Source of the DNA: a virus
Virus record (IMG/VR): IMGVR_UViG_3300020578_006784
Span: 1 to 22,308 of that record
Length of the DNA: 22,308 nucleotides
Strand: one strand, 5' to 3'
The position numbers and the translations under genes are program-made. The notes beneath the pieces are model-generated. The model was given only the letters and a program-made list of their open reading frames with translations. It was not told where the DNA came from and did no database searches. Positions 15,247-21,101 of this stretch are shown here, one piece after another. How positions within the stretch are numbered: the stretch's first letter is position 1; every line of letters begins with the position of its first letter.

Positions 15247-15736
15247 CTTCCAAGTTGAAAATAACTTGTCTTAAAACATTCTCTACCACTTCTTTGCTTT
15301 CACCGTGCAGCATTTCTTTTACTTTACCCACCACATTATTGCTATGGTCAGAGAGCTCAGAATCGAACTCACCTTCTTTTTTAAACTTGTCATACTCGAG
15401 ATAATTTTTTACACCATCAAGATAGCTGGCGGCGACAGTAATTTTACTAAACACCCAAGGCTCAATATCTTGACAGTCTTTTAAAATATTGTATAGTTCT
15501 TTTGCTGCTTTGTGTATTTTGTATAGTTCGCTTTTAGCCATATAAGTCTCTGTTTCTGTTTCTTCGGTGTTGTGGTCAGGTGTTAATGCGGTTAATTCTT
15601 CTTGATCTTTAACAACTATTTGTGTAGGGTTATTAGGGGTGGGCACTGTGTCCCTGCCTTCACCGGGGGTAGCACCGCCTGCGACGTGTTGTGTATATTC
15701 TTCAGATAAATTGACTATGTCGCGTTTCTTGTTCAT
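15236..15736 (-). CDS. hypothetical late protein (166 aa) with conserved helical module
   Basis: The N-terminal half (about 1-70) is low-complexity, acidic and Thr/Pro-rich. The C-terminal half holds a helical module that starts MAKSELYKIHKAAKELYNIL and continues through EPWVFSKITVAASYLDGVKNYLEYDKF. Modules of this type (helix, PxWVxxKI, Y-rich helix) recur in marine T4-like phage proteins in my memory, with no assigned function. ATG 15736 is preferred to ATG 15742 because the late box AATAAATA (15750-15743) predicts +1 at 15737. NLSE near residue 9-12 fits a prohead-protease site, so this too may be a virion component; that is inference. Its 3' end overlaps the ligase-like gene. Confidence 0.65.
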   Translation of the reverse strand: MNKKRDIVNLSEEYTQHVAGGATPGEGRDTVPTPNNPTQIVVKDQEELTALTPDHNTEETETETYMAKSELYKIHKAAKELYNILKDCQDIEPWVFSKITVAASYLDGVKNYLEYDKFKKEGEFDSELSDHSNNVVGKVKEMLHGESKEVVENVLRQVIFNLEATR

Positions 15737-15742
15737 TTTCAT

Positions 15743-15750
15743 TATTTATT
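15743..15750 (-). promoter_or_regulatory. late-type promoter box (AATAAATA), minus strand
   Basis: Minus-strand AATAAATA spans 15750-15743, predicting +1 at 15737, one base before ATG 15736. It lies back-to-back with a plus-strand TATAAATA, with only two bases between the boxes. Confidence 0.5.
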
Positions 15751-15752
15751 CT

Positions 15753-15760
15753 TATAAATA
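15753..15760 (+). promoter_or_regulatory. late-type promoter (perfect TATAAATA)
   Basis: An exact T4 late consensus TATAAATA at 15753-15760 is followed by five bases and ATG 15766. With the T4 register (-13 to -6) the +1 is the A of the ATG. Confidence 0.8.
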
Positions 15761-15765
15761 GTAAT

Positions 15766-16170
15766 ATGCATAACTTTAGTCGTATTTTTATCGAGCAAAT
15801 TCTTGGGTTGTTCGAAGGTATTACTATTCAACATGTTGGAACAGTTAAGGCTAAAGTAGATACTGGTAATAGCGCACACAATGTACTGCATGCGGTAGAT
15901 TTAAAAGAAAAAGATGGAAAAGTAACTTTTAAAACTGTAAATGAAAAGATCTTAACTCTACCTGTTACGGATCATATTACAATTCATATTGGTAGCGGAA
16001 ACAATGAAGAAAGACCTGTTGTTAAATTAGATTGTAGCATTGGCACAGAACAATTCAACCAAGTGCCTTTTAGCCTGGGAGATAGAAGTCAGAACGATAC
16101 ACCTGTGTTACTAGGCGAAGGATTCATTAGGCAAAACGGCGGTGTAGTCAATGTGAATATAAACCGCTAA
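15766..16170 (+). CDS. retropepsin-like aspartic protease domain protein (RimK-associated Zn-protease-like)
   Basis: A 134-residue protein with the one-domain retropepsin pattern. VKAKVDTGNSAHNVLHA (residues 27-43) carries the catalytic-type DTG at 32-34. It continues with a strand-rich middle (PVVKLDCSIG near 84-93, resembling the flap/inner strands) and ends with PVLLGEGFIRQNGG (113-126), the hydrophobic-Gly segment that closes this fold. This matches the family often annotated as 'ATP-dependent zinc protease', related to proteins found beside RimK. Activity would need a dimer. The N-terminus MHNFSRIFIEQILGLFE has two possible (L/I)xE-like sites, so it may be packaged or matured in the prohead. 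A perfect late promoter drives it as a leaderless mRNA. Confidence 0.8.
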   Translation: MHNFSRIFIEQILGLFEGITIQHVGTVKAKVDTGNSAHNVLHAVDLKEKDGKVTFKTVNEKILTLPVTDHITIHIGSGNNEERPVVKLDCSIGTEQFNQVPFSLGDRSQNDTPVLLGEGFIRQNGGVVNVNINR

Positions 16171-16459
16171 AGCCAATAGATTTTAAAATGTGATTTAAAT
16201 TATAAGCGTGCACAGCTTTTACCACGCATACTGTAGGTGCATACACAAAGTCAGTATCTACACGCATTCCTACTTCCTCACCAGGTGATAAGATATCATC
16301 AACATAATCCATAGCACCTCTGCTTTTTAAAAAAGCATAAAATGTGTCTTTAGGTTCTCCTTCTATAATTACATTATAACGACAATACTCGTGAGCGTAG
16401 AGTGTCAGATCCCTAAAACAAGAAATGCTGGTTGGTGGGTTTACCAGATCCCCGCGTAT
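16148..16459 (-). CDS. small protein gene without a standard start codon (about 103 aa)
   Basis: On the minus strand an open frame runs from an in-frame TAG near 16474 to TGA at 16150-16148. It reads like real protein: residues FRDLTLYAHEYCRYNVII, then AFLKSRGAMDYVDDILSPGEE, then FVYAPTVCVVKAVHAYNL. No ATG, GTG or TTG precedes the well-formed part; the first internal ATG would give only 54 residues. At 16471-16466 there is a TGTAAT followed by 6 bases and ATA at 16459-16457, in frame. That is exactly where leaderless starts lie elsewhere here. An AUA start, a mutated start codon, a sequencing error or an inactive gene are all possible. It lies downstream of folE. Function unknown. Confidence 0.5.
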   Translation of the reverse strand: MRGDLVNPPTSISCFRDLTLYAHEYCRYNVIIEGEPKDTFYAFLKSRGAMDYVDDILSPGEEVGMRVDTDFVYAPTVCVVKAVHAYNLNHILKSIGFSGLYSH

Positions 16460-16465
16460 AATTAG

Positions 16466-16471
16466 ATTACA
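16466..16471 (-). promoter_or_regulatory. possible -10 element before the start-less 16148-16459 gene
   Basis: Minus-strand TGTAAT (16471-16466) lies 6 bases before the in-frame ATA. No good -35 is visible upstream. The support is mostly the spacing shared with other genes. Confidence 0.3.
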
Positions 16472-16484
16472 CTAATTATTTAGT

Positions 16485-17138
16485 CTAGATAAGTTTTCGG
16501 TTTTGAGCAAATTCAATAAACTTATAAAATTCATTTCTTGAATTATCTTTATCATCAAGAAATGCTCCAGACATTCTAGCAGTACGCATAGTAGAATCAT
16601 GACGAATACCGCGATTAGAACAGCAGGTGTGGGCGGCCTCAATCATAACTGCAACACCTTTATTCTTTTCGCAAACCTCATCAATATATTTGTGAATTTG
16701 CATTGTAAGGTTTTCTTGAACTTGAGGACGACGAGAAAACCAATCTACAATACGATTTAACTTACTAAGACCTATAACCTTGCCATCTTTAGCAGGAATA
16801 TAAGCTACATGCGCAAACCCCATGAAAGGGGCATGGTGATGCGAGCATAGTGAGGTTACTTTAATGTTGGTTTGTGAAACAATACCGTCATACTTATCTA
16901 CATTATCAAAAGCGGTTACCTTAGGTGGCTCGCTATAACACCCCCAAGCAAAATCCTCAACAAATGCCTTAGCAACCCTATGAGGTGTATTAGAACTATT
17001 TGGATCATTACGCCAATCATACCCTAAAGCGTCCATATAAGCTTCATATGCCTTGGCAGCTTTTTCTACGATTTGTGCTCTTTCTTCGGGTGTATGTGGA
17101 TGATTATGGTTTGCAAATTGAAGTTTCTTTTTAAACAT
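16485..17138 (-). CDS. folE: GTP cyclohydrolase I (FolE)
   Basis: Converts GTP to 7,8-dihydroneopterin triphosphate, the first step toward preQ0 and folates; 217 residues, typical for FolE. SLCSHHHAPFMG (96-107) carries zinc ligands C98 and H101. The second zinc Cys is in EAAHTCCSNRGI (about C172). TPHRVAKAF (51-59), GLSKLNRIVDWFSRRPQVQENL (123-144) and the final MRTARMSGAF complete the active site. With QueD and QueE nearby, use in 7-deazaguanine synthesis is more likely than folate synthesis; that is inference. It has its own promoter, TTGATT/TATAAT with 7 bases to the ATG. All expected catalytic residues are present. Confidence 0.95.
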   Translation of the reverse strand: MFKKKLQFANHNHPHTPEERAQIVEKAAKAYEAYMDALGYDWRNDPNSSNTPHRVAKAFVEDFAWGCYSEPPKVTAFDNVDKYDGIVSQTNIKVTSLCSHHHAPFMGFAHVAYIPAKDGKVIGLSKLNRIVDWFSRRPQVQENLTMQIHKYIDEVCEKNKGVAVMIEAAHTCCSNRGIRHDSTMRTARMSGAFLDDKDNSRNEFYKFIEFAQNRKLI

Positions 17139-17145
17139 ATAACTT

Positions 17146-17172
17146 ATTATATTACTATTCTTTATTAATCAA
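17146..17172 (-). promoter_or_regulatory. sigma70-like promoter of folE
   Basis: Minus-strand TTGATT (17172-17167), a 15-base spacer and TATAAT (17151-17146), then 7 bases to ATG 17138. The spacer is slightly short; reading the -35 one base upstream gives 16. Confidence 0.55.
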
Positions 17173-17173
17173 G

Positions 17174-17181
17174 ATTAAATA
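17174..17181 (+). promoter_or_regulatory. late-type promoter box (ATTAAATA)
   Basis: ATTAAATA at 17174-17181 matches six of eight positions of TATAAATA. It predicts +1 at 17187, one base before ATG 17188. It overlaps the divergent folE promoter region. Confidence 0.45.
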
Positions 17182-17187
17182 ATCAGT

Positions 17188-18537
17188 ATGCGTATAGACA
17201 CATTAATAGAGAGCACACTTAGAAACTCCCAACTAAAAAGAGTGCGTATCAAAGTCGATCCGGCTCAACTACTTATGCAAAATTTTCACATGGTTGATAG
17301 TTACGAGGGCTATATTCTTGAAGAAGATGGAGAAGATATCAAGGTGTTTATGTTGAATCTGCCGGATGAATTTGATCCAATTCAAACAGTGAATAGACGG
17401 CATGTTTCTGCTTGCAAAGGTAATAGCCAGATAACATCTAAAGTTCTTGCACAATTAGAGAAGGAGGGGGTATTACCAGATAATCCCACATATCAGAAAA
17501 TTAAAAACACAACCAGTTCAGATTTTATAGATCAATTCTTGAGAGAGCTAGGATATGATGATAAAAAATTAATAGAATTCTACAAGTCCATGTCTTTGGA
17601 GCCTGTTACTGAAGGTATAGCCAGTAAATTAAAAGATATTGGTAGTGTTGTTAAGGACATTGACCCTTTGCAAGCGGTCCAAAAAACAACAAGTGGGCTT
17701 GCAAAAGTACCAGGTTTAATAGTTGGCAAAGATAATATTATAGGTAGAGTAGCAAAATTTATTGACCCAACTGGCTCAGGCTTCATGAAAGTAGATTCTT
17801 TATTAGCTGGTGCTAGTGAGAAATATGAAAAGAGCAGAGAAAGTAATTTAAGAAAAGGCACTCCCATTTTTTTCGGAAGACTACCTGGGTTTGAAAATGC
17901 GGGACAATCGGATGATATAGAGTATCAAATATCTGGTATGGTAGGTCAAGAAGAGAAGAAGAAAATACCGTCATCTATTAAAATAGAAAATGTATACCCT
18001 CTAAGTGTAAAAAACAGATTTGAGGTACATCTAGATTACCCAACAATATACAATCCACAAAAAACTGGTATGGTATATTTAATACACAAAACTACCGGTC
18101 GAATTGCAGAGGAATACCCAGTTAAAATACAGGACAATAAAAACCGTATTGTAGCTGTATATGACAAGGAAAGACACGATAAAATTAAGAAGTCAAAGCC
18201 TAGTGCTGGAGAAAAGCTTATTACTGATATTGATACTGATAGTGCACGTCAAGATATAATAGCAAACCTAGTTGTAAACAAGTTATCTGCTTTTATGAAC
18301 GCAATTAAAGGAGTTAGTTGGCAACCACGCGATGCCGAGGCTATTATTTCAAAAAGAGATAATATAGTAGGAAATATAACCAGTATAGGCGAGACAACAG
18401 GTCTTGCCGCTCTTGAGAGGGCCATAGAAGAATTAATGAACGATAAAACTGTGACAGCTACTACCAATCCAACAGCGGCCATCAACAGGTTACTTGAAAA
18501 GTTAAAGAACAGCAAATTGCTAGATAAAGATAAATAA
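17188..18537 (+). CDS. hypothetical late protein (449 aa)
   Basis: Not recognised. The protein starts MRIDTLIESTLRNSQ; LIE at 6-8 fits the (L/I)xE prohead-protease pattern. An N-terminal domain of about 130 residues (VRIKVDPAQLL, GYILEEDGEDIKVFMLNLP, helices to about 135) is followed by a Gly/Lys-rich helical stretch (about 140-220). A beta-rich region comes next (IKIENVYPLSVKNRFEVHLDYP, then GMVYLIHKTTGRI, about 265-330), and then a helical C-terminus. No membrane helix or catalytic signature is evident. A late-type promoter box precedes it with +1 one base before the ATG, and folE diverges on the other side. A virion or internal-head component is the favoured inference. Confidence 0.65.
   Translation: MRIDTLIESTLRNSQLKRVRIKVDPAQLLMQNFHMVDSYEGYILEEDGEDIKVFMLNLPDEFDPIQTVNRRHVSACKGNSQITSKVLAQLEKEGVLPDNPTYQKIKNTTSSDFIDQFLRELGYDDKKLIEFYKSMSLEPVTEGIASKLKDIGSVVKDIDPLQAVQKTTSGLAKVPGLIVGKDNIIGRVAKFIDPTGSGFMKVDSLLAGASEKYEKSRESNLRKGTPIFFGRLPGFENAGQSDDIEYQISGMVGQEEKKKIPSSIKIENVYPLSVKNRFEVHLDYPTIYNPQKTGMVYLIHKTTGRIAEEYPVKIQDNKNRIVAVYDKERHDKIKKSKPSAGEKLITDIDTDSARQDIIANLVVNKLSAFMNAIKGVSWQPRDAEAIISKRDNIVGNITSIGETTGLAALERAIEELMNDKTVTATTNPTAAINRLLEKLKNSKLLDKDK
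18529..18536 (+). promoter_or_regulatory. late-type promoter box (GATAAATA)
   Basis: GATAAATA at 18529-18536 lies within the last codons of the preceding gene. It predicts +1 at 18542, one base before ATG 18543. Confidence 0.55.
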
Positions 18538-18542
18538 CATAT

Positions 18543-18698
18543 ATGCCGGCAAAATCTGAAAAACAAAAAGAAAGTTTTGATGATAGGGTAAATGCAATTT
18601 TAGGTAAGTATTTCATTACAGAAGAAGAACATTGTAAATATGCACAAGAAGGTTGTGATTGTGATAACTGTGCAGAGTGCAAAGTAAATCAAGAATAA
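18543..18698 (+). CDS. Cys-rich microprotein (51 aa)
   Basis: A short reading frame, ATG 18543 to TAA 18698. It starts MPAKSEKQKESFDDRVNAIL, a charged helix, and ends with a cysteine cluster: C31, C38, C40, C43 and C46 in HCKYAQEGCDCDNCAECK. The spacing C-x6-C-x-C-x2-C-x2-C resembles a small zinc-binding knuckle. The late box GATAAATA places +1 one base before the ATG, which supports it as a true gene despite its size. It sits 5 bases after the 17188 gene and just before the queD promoter. No family is recognised; a small metal-binding regulator or virion accessory are guesses only. Confidence 0.6.
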   Translation: MPAKSEKQKESFDDRVNAILGKYFITEEEHCKYAQEGCDCDNCAECKVNQE

Positions 18699-18701
18699 CC
18701 A

Positions 18702-18729
18702 TTGATAATACTATTTCTCATACTATAAT
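18702..18729 (+). promoter_or_regulatory. sigma70-like promoter of queD
   Basis: TTGATA (18702-18707), a 16-base spacer and TATAAT (18724-18729) are followed by 6 bases and ATG 18736, so the message would be leaderless. Confidence 0.7.
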
Positions 18730-18735
18730 AGTTGT

Positions 18736-19368
18736 ATGAGTTTTCAAAGCACCAAAGTAATTGAATTAGGAAGCTGCGCATTTAGACAATGGAAGGCTGA
18801 TCACAGTCACTGCAAGTTTATCCATGGCTACAGGTTAGTGGCTAAGTTTTGGTTTGCTGCTTCTGAACTAGATAATAAAAATTGGGTTGTAGATTTTGGT
18901 GGTTTAAAGCAGTTGAAAGAGGCTCTTGAGAAGCAGTTTGATCATACATTCTGTGTTGCTGGTGATGATCCTTTGCTGTCCTATTTTAAGCAATTGCATG
19001 ATCTTGGTGCCGTGGATTTACGAGTGATGCAGAATGGAGTGGGTATTGAGCGTACTGCTGAATGGTGTTACAACACTGCAGATAAAATTATTAAAGAAAT
19101 CACCAATGGCAGATGCTGTGTTGAAAAGGTAGAGGTGTGGGAGCACGAGAAGAACTCTGCTATATACAGCGTAAAGAAAGCTGGGGACTGCAAGCCAAAA
19201 ACACAAGAGAGTGTTGCAACTGTAGTGGCAGCTCCTGCTGAGCCTATTCAACAAGTTGTTAATACTGTGAATGCAGGTATTAATGTGGAACCAAAACCTG
19301 CACAGGTGGGTAATAATGTAACTAGTGGTTGGGGTAATCCCTTTGGTGGGACGTCTTGGGGAAATTAA
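18736..19368 (+). CDS. queD: QueD-like 6-carboxytetrahydropterin synthase with altered metal site and C-terminal tail
   Basis: Member of the PTPS/QueD family, which makes 6-carboxy-tetrahydropterin from dihydroneopterin triphosphate on the way to preQ0. The core spans about residues 5-150: HSHCKFIHGY (23-32) with the family Cys at 26, WVVDFGGLK (50-58), FDHTF (68-72) with the His of the catalytic pair, and VEVWEHE (132-138). Two differences stand out. The usual HGH reads HGY, and the usual early AAH motif reads CAFR, so zinc binding must use other His (H23, H25, H30) or be changed. A tail of about 60 residues rich in A, P, V and T, ending in GWGNPFGGTSWGN, is extra relative to bacterial QueD. 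Its 3' end overlaps phoH by 47 bases. Confidence 0.82.
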   Translation: MSFQSTKVIELGSCAFRQWKADHSHCKFIHGYRLVAKFWFAASELDNKNWVVDFGGLKQLKEALEKQFDHTFCVAGDDPLLSYFKQLHDLGAVDLRVMQNGVGIERTAEWCYNTADKIIKEITNGRCCVEKVEVWEHEKNSAIYSVKKAGDCKPKTQESVATVVAAPAEPIQQVVNTVNAGINVEPKPAQVGNNVTSGWGNPFGGTSWGN

Positions 19369-20080
19369 TAGTCTTAAGAACATTAACAATATATCTTAAT
19401 AATTTGCTACGAGTAATGTCGTCTTCAGTGAAGTGGAAGCATTCTATACCGTTGTTCTTAGATTCTGGTGTATCAAAACCGGTCATCATGCATTCAAAAT
19501 CTTTTTTGTGAATATCTGACTGTCTAGAGTCTCCTATAAAAAATAACTTACAATTTTTTCCAACACGTGTTAAGATTGTTATCAACTCGCTTCTATCAAA
19601 ATTTTGTGCTTCGTCTGCAATAACCACACAATTTGTAAATGTGGCCCCTCTTAAGAAGTTAACAGGTATGCTTCTAATATATTCGTTTTCAAACAATACA
19701 TTTGTTACTTGCTTACCAACAAGCTCATCACACTTCTCAATAAGGGGTAGGCACCATGGTTTAAATTTGTCATCTACTTCTCCAGGTAAGCTACCAAGCT
19801 TTCTGTTGGCAGACTCTACAATACTTCTAACGTAAAGAACTTCATCAATACGTTTCTCTTTTAATAACGTTAAAGCTATGAATACAGATAGATATGTTTT
19901 AGAACTTCCTGCAGGGCCATCTGCAAAAACTATGTTTGTACTATCGTCCAAGACTTTATCAACAAAGGCTTTATGGTGATCGTTTAAATGAAATTTTTGA
20001 TCTATTCTGTAATTTCTTAAAAGATCTGTTTTAATTAATTCTTTGCTGTTATTCTTTGGGTTCTTTTTGAAAGAACTCAT
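19322..20080 (-). CDS. phoH: PhoH-like ATPase
   Basis: PhoH-family P-loop protein, 252 residues, a frequent auxiliary gene in marine phages whose exact role (RNA metabolism, phosphate stress) is unsettled. Walker A is GPAGSSKT (55-62). The core follows with EVLYVRSIVESANRKLGSLPGE in two parts (80-101), Walker B VVIADEAQNF (152-161), and GDSRQSD (183-189). The N-terminus is Lys/Asn-rich. The start at 20080 is backed by a late-type box that puts +1 one base upstream, so phoH appears to be expressed late, unlike its divergent neighbour queE. The 3' end overlaps queD by 47 bases on the opposite strand. Confidence 0.92.
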   Translation of the reverse strand: MSSFKKNPKNNSKELIKTDLLRNYRIDQKFHLNDHHKAFVDKVLDDSTNIVFADGPAGSSKTYLSVFIALTLLKEKRIDEVLYVRSIVESANRKLGSLPGEVDDKFKPWCLPLIEKCDELVGKQVTNVLFENEYIRSIPVNFLRGATFTNCVVIADEAQNFDRSELITILTRVGKNCKLFFIGDSRQSDIHKKDFECMMTGFDTPESKNNGIECFHFTEDDITRSKLLRYIVNVLKTINFPKTSHQRDYPNH

Positions 20081-20086
20081 CTACAT

Positions 20087-20094
20087 TATTTATG
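20087..20094 (-). promoter_or_regulatory. late-type promoter box (CATAAATA) of phoH
   Basis: Minus-strand CATAAATA (20094-20087) predicts +1 at 20081, one base before ATG 20080. It directly abuts the -35 of the divergent queE promoter. Confidence 0.6.
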
Positions 20095-20123
20095 TTGATT
20101 TTGCTCCATATTGTATATATAAT
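20095..20123 (+). promoter_or_regulatory. sigma70-like promoter of queE
   Basis: TTGATT (20095-20100), a 17-base spacer and a perfect TATAAT (20118-20123) are followed by 6 bases and ATG 20130. This is the best sigma70-like promoter in the window. Confidence 0.75.
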
Positions 20124-20129
20124 TTGAAT

Positions 20130-20870
20130 ATGTCTGATACTATTTTTCTAAGTGATGATAAGATATTCTATACCATAGAAGGGGAAGGAGAACATGTAGG
20201 TAAGCCTTCTGTATTCATGAGAGTATCCATGTGTAACCTAACTTGCAAAGGATTTGCATCAGCAGACTCTCCCCATGGGTGTGATAGTTTTATCAGCTGG
20301 TCTGTAAAAAACAGATTTACTGTTAACGAAATACTAGATTTGCTCGACAATGAAGGTCATACAAAGCATTTGCGTGAAAATGCTATATGGAAGATAACGG
20401 GCGGCGAGCCTCTTATTCAGCAAAAAATGCTTCTTGAATTGGTGAGGGCGTTTGCCAAGCGTAATGGATTTATACCTAAGATTGATTTTGAAACAAATGC
20501 TACAATACAGCCTCTAGATGAATGGTCAGTCTATCAAGTTACATACACCACATCTCCTAAGATGACCAATAATGGTGATCCAGAAGAAAAAAGATACAAG
20601 CCTGCAGTACTCAGATGGCACGTTAGTGCCGGTTCCGGATTCAAATTTGTAATTAGCGAGGAAAAAGACTTGGATGAAATATATGAAAAGTATATCAATC
20701 ATCCAGATGTGCTAGTACCAAAGCACAGGGTATGGCTAATGCCATGTTGCGGTAGCAGAAATGAACATGTTGAAAAAGCTGCTATGGTTGCTGAGTTGGC
20801 CAAAAAACATGACATGAAGTTTAGTCCAAGACTGCAATTAGTAATTTGGGACAAGGCTCTCAAAGTGTAG
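20130..20870 (+). CDS. queE: 7-carboxy-7-deazaguanine synthase (QueE), radical SAM
   Basis: Radical SAM enzyme that contracts 6-carboxy-tetrahydropterin to 7-carboxy-7-deazaguanine, 246 residues. The N-terminal YTIEGEGEHVGKPSVFMRVS (14-33) is typical of QueE. The cluster cysteines are C35, C39 and C51 (C-x3-C-x11-C), an expanded loop compared with the usual C-x3-C-x2-C. KITGGEPLIQQ (88-98) is the SAM-binding GGEP motif. The C-terminal half contains VTYTTSPKMTNNG and FKFVISEEKDLDE, as in the family. I start at 20130, not at the upstream in-frame ATG 20043, because the promoter -10 ends 6 bases before 20130 and the extra 29 residues would overlap phoH. Confidence 0.93.
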   Translation: MSDTIFLSDDKIFYTIEGEGEHVGKPSVFMRVSMCNLTCKGFASADSPHGCDSFISWSVKNRFTVNEILDLLDNEGHTKHLRENAIWKITGGEPLIQQKMLLELVRAFAKRNGFIPKIDFETNATIQPLDEWSVYQVTYTTSPKMTNNGDPEEKRYKPAVLRWHVSAGSGFKFVISEEKDLDEIYEKYINHPDVLVPKHRVWLMPCCGSRNEHVEKAAMVAELAKKHDMKFSPRLQLVIWDKALKV

Positions 20871-20890
20871 TTGCTTTTTGTATAACGAAC

Positions 20891-20898
20891 CATAAATT
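20891..20898 (+). promoter_or_regulatory. late-type promoter box (CATAAATT)
   Basis: CATAAATT at 20891-20898 differs from the common box at the last base. T4 spacing puts +1 exactly on ATG 20904. Confidence 0.5.
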
Positions 20899-20903
20899 AG
20901 CTT

Positions 20904-21101
20904 ATGAATGTAAACATCGATGTAAAGATACAAGGTGACAATGGTGGTCTAGAATCGTGGAGAGTAATTCTTAACCAAGATGATTTAACCTCTATTATCC
21001 GTGAAAAGGGAATCAACGCTGGTAATGAAGCTCTAGAACACTTTGTAGAGAAGTTTGTTACACAATTCAAGGAAAAGCTAGGCTCTGTTATTAATAGATA
21101 A
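20904..21101 (+). CDS. small acidic/amphipathic hypothetical protein (65 aa)
   Basis: A 65-residue protein starting MNVNIDVKIQGDNGG. A short beta hairpin-like N-terminus (IDVKIQ, then WRVILNQDDL) is followed by a long amphipathic helix (GNEALEHFVEKFVTQFKEKLGSVI). No family is recognised. It has its own late-type box with +1 on the ATG, and it ends just before the hairpin that covers the next gene's start. The codon content and the promoter support a real gene. The frame on the opposite strand over the same bases is treated as a shadow. Confidence 0.6.
   Translation: MNVNIDVKIQGDNGGLESWRVILNQDDLTSIIREKGINAGNEALEHFVEKFVTQFKEKLGSVINR

Noticed and set aside
17173-17184. Near-palindrome GATTA-AA-TAATC before the 17188 gene as an operator
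   Set aside because: The arms are short and AT-rich, and the segment is explained by the late box ATTAAATA.
20043-20129. Upstream ATG extending QueE by 29 residues
   Set aside because: The extension overlaps phoH and the two promoters, is hydrophobic, and is not found in QueE proteins. The -10 spacing supports 20130.
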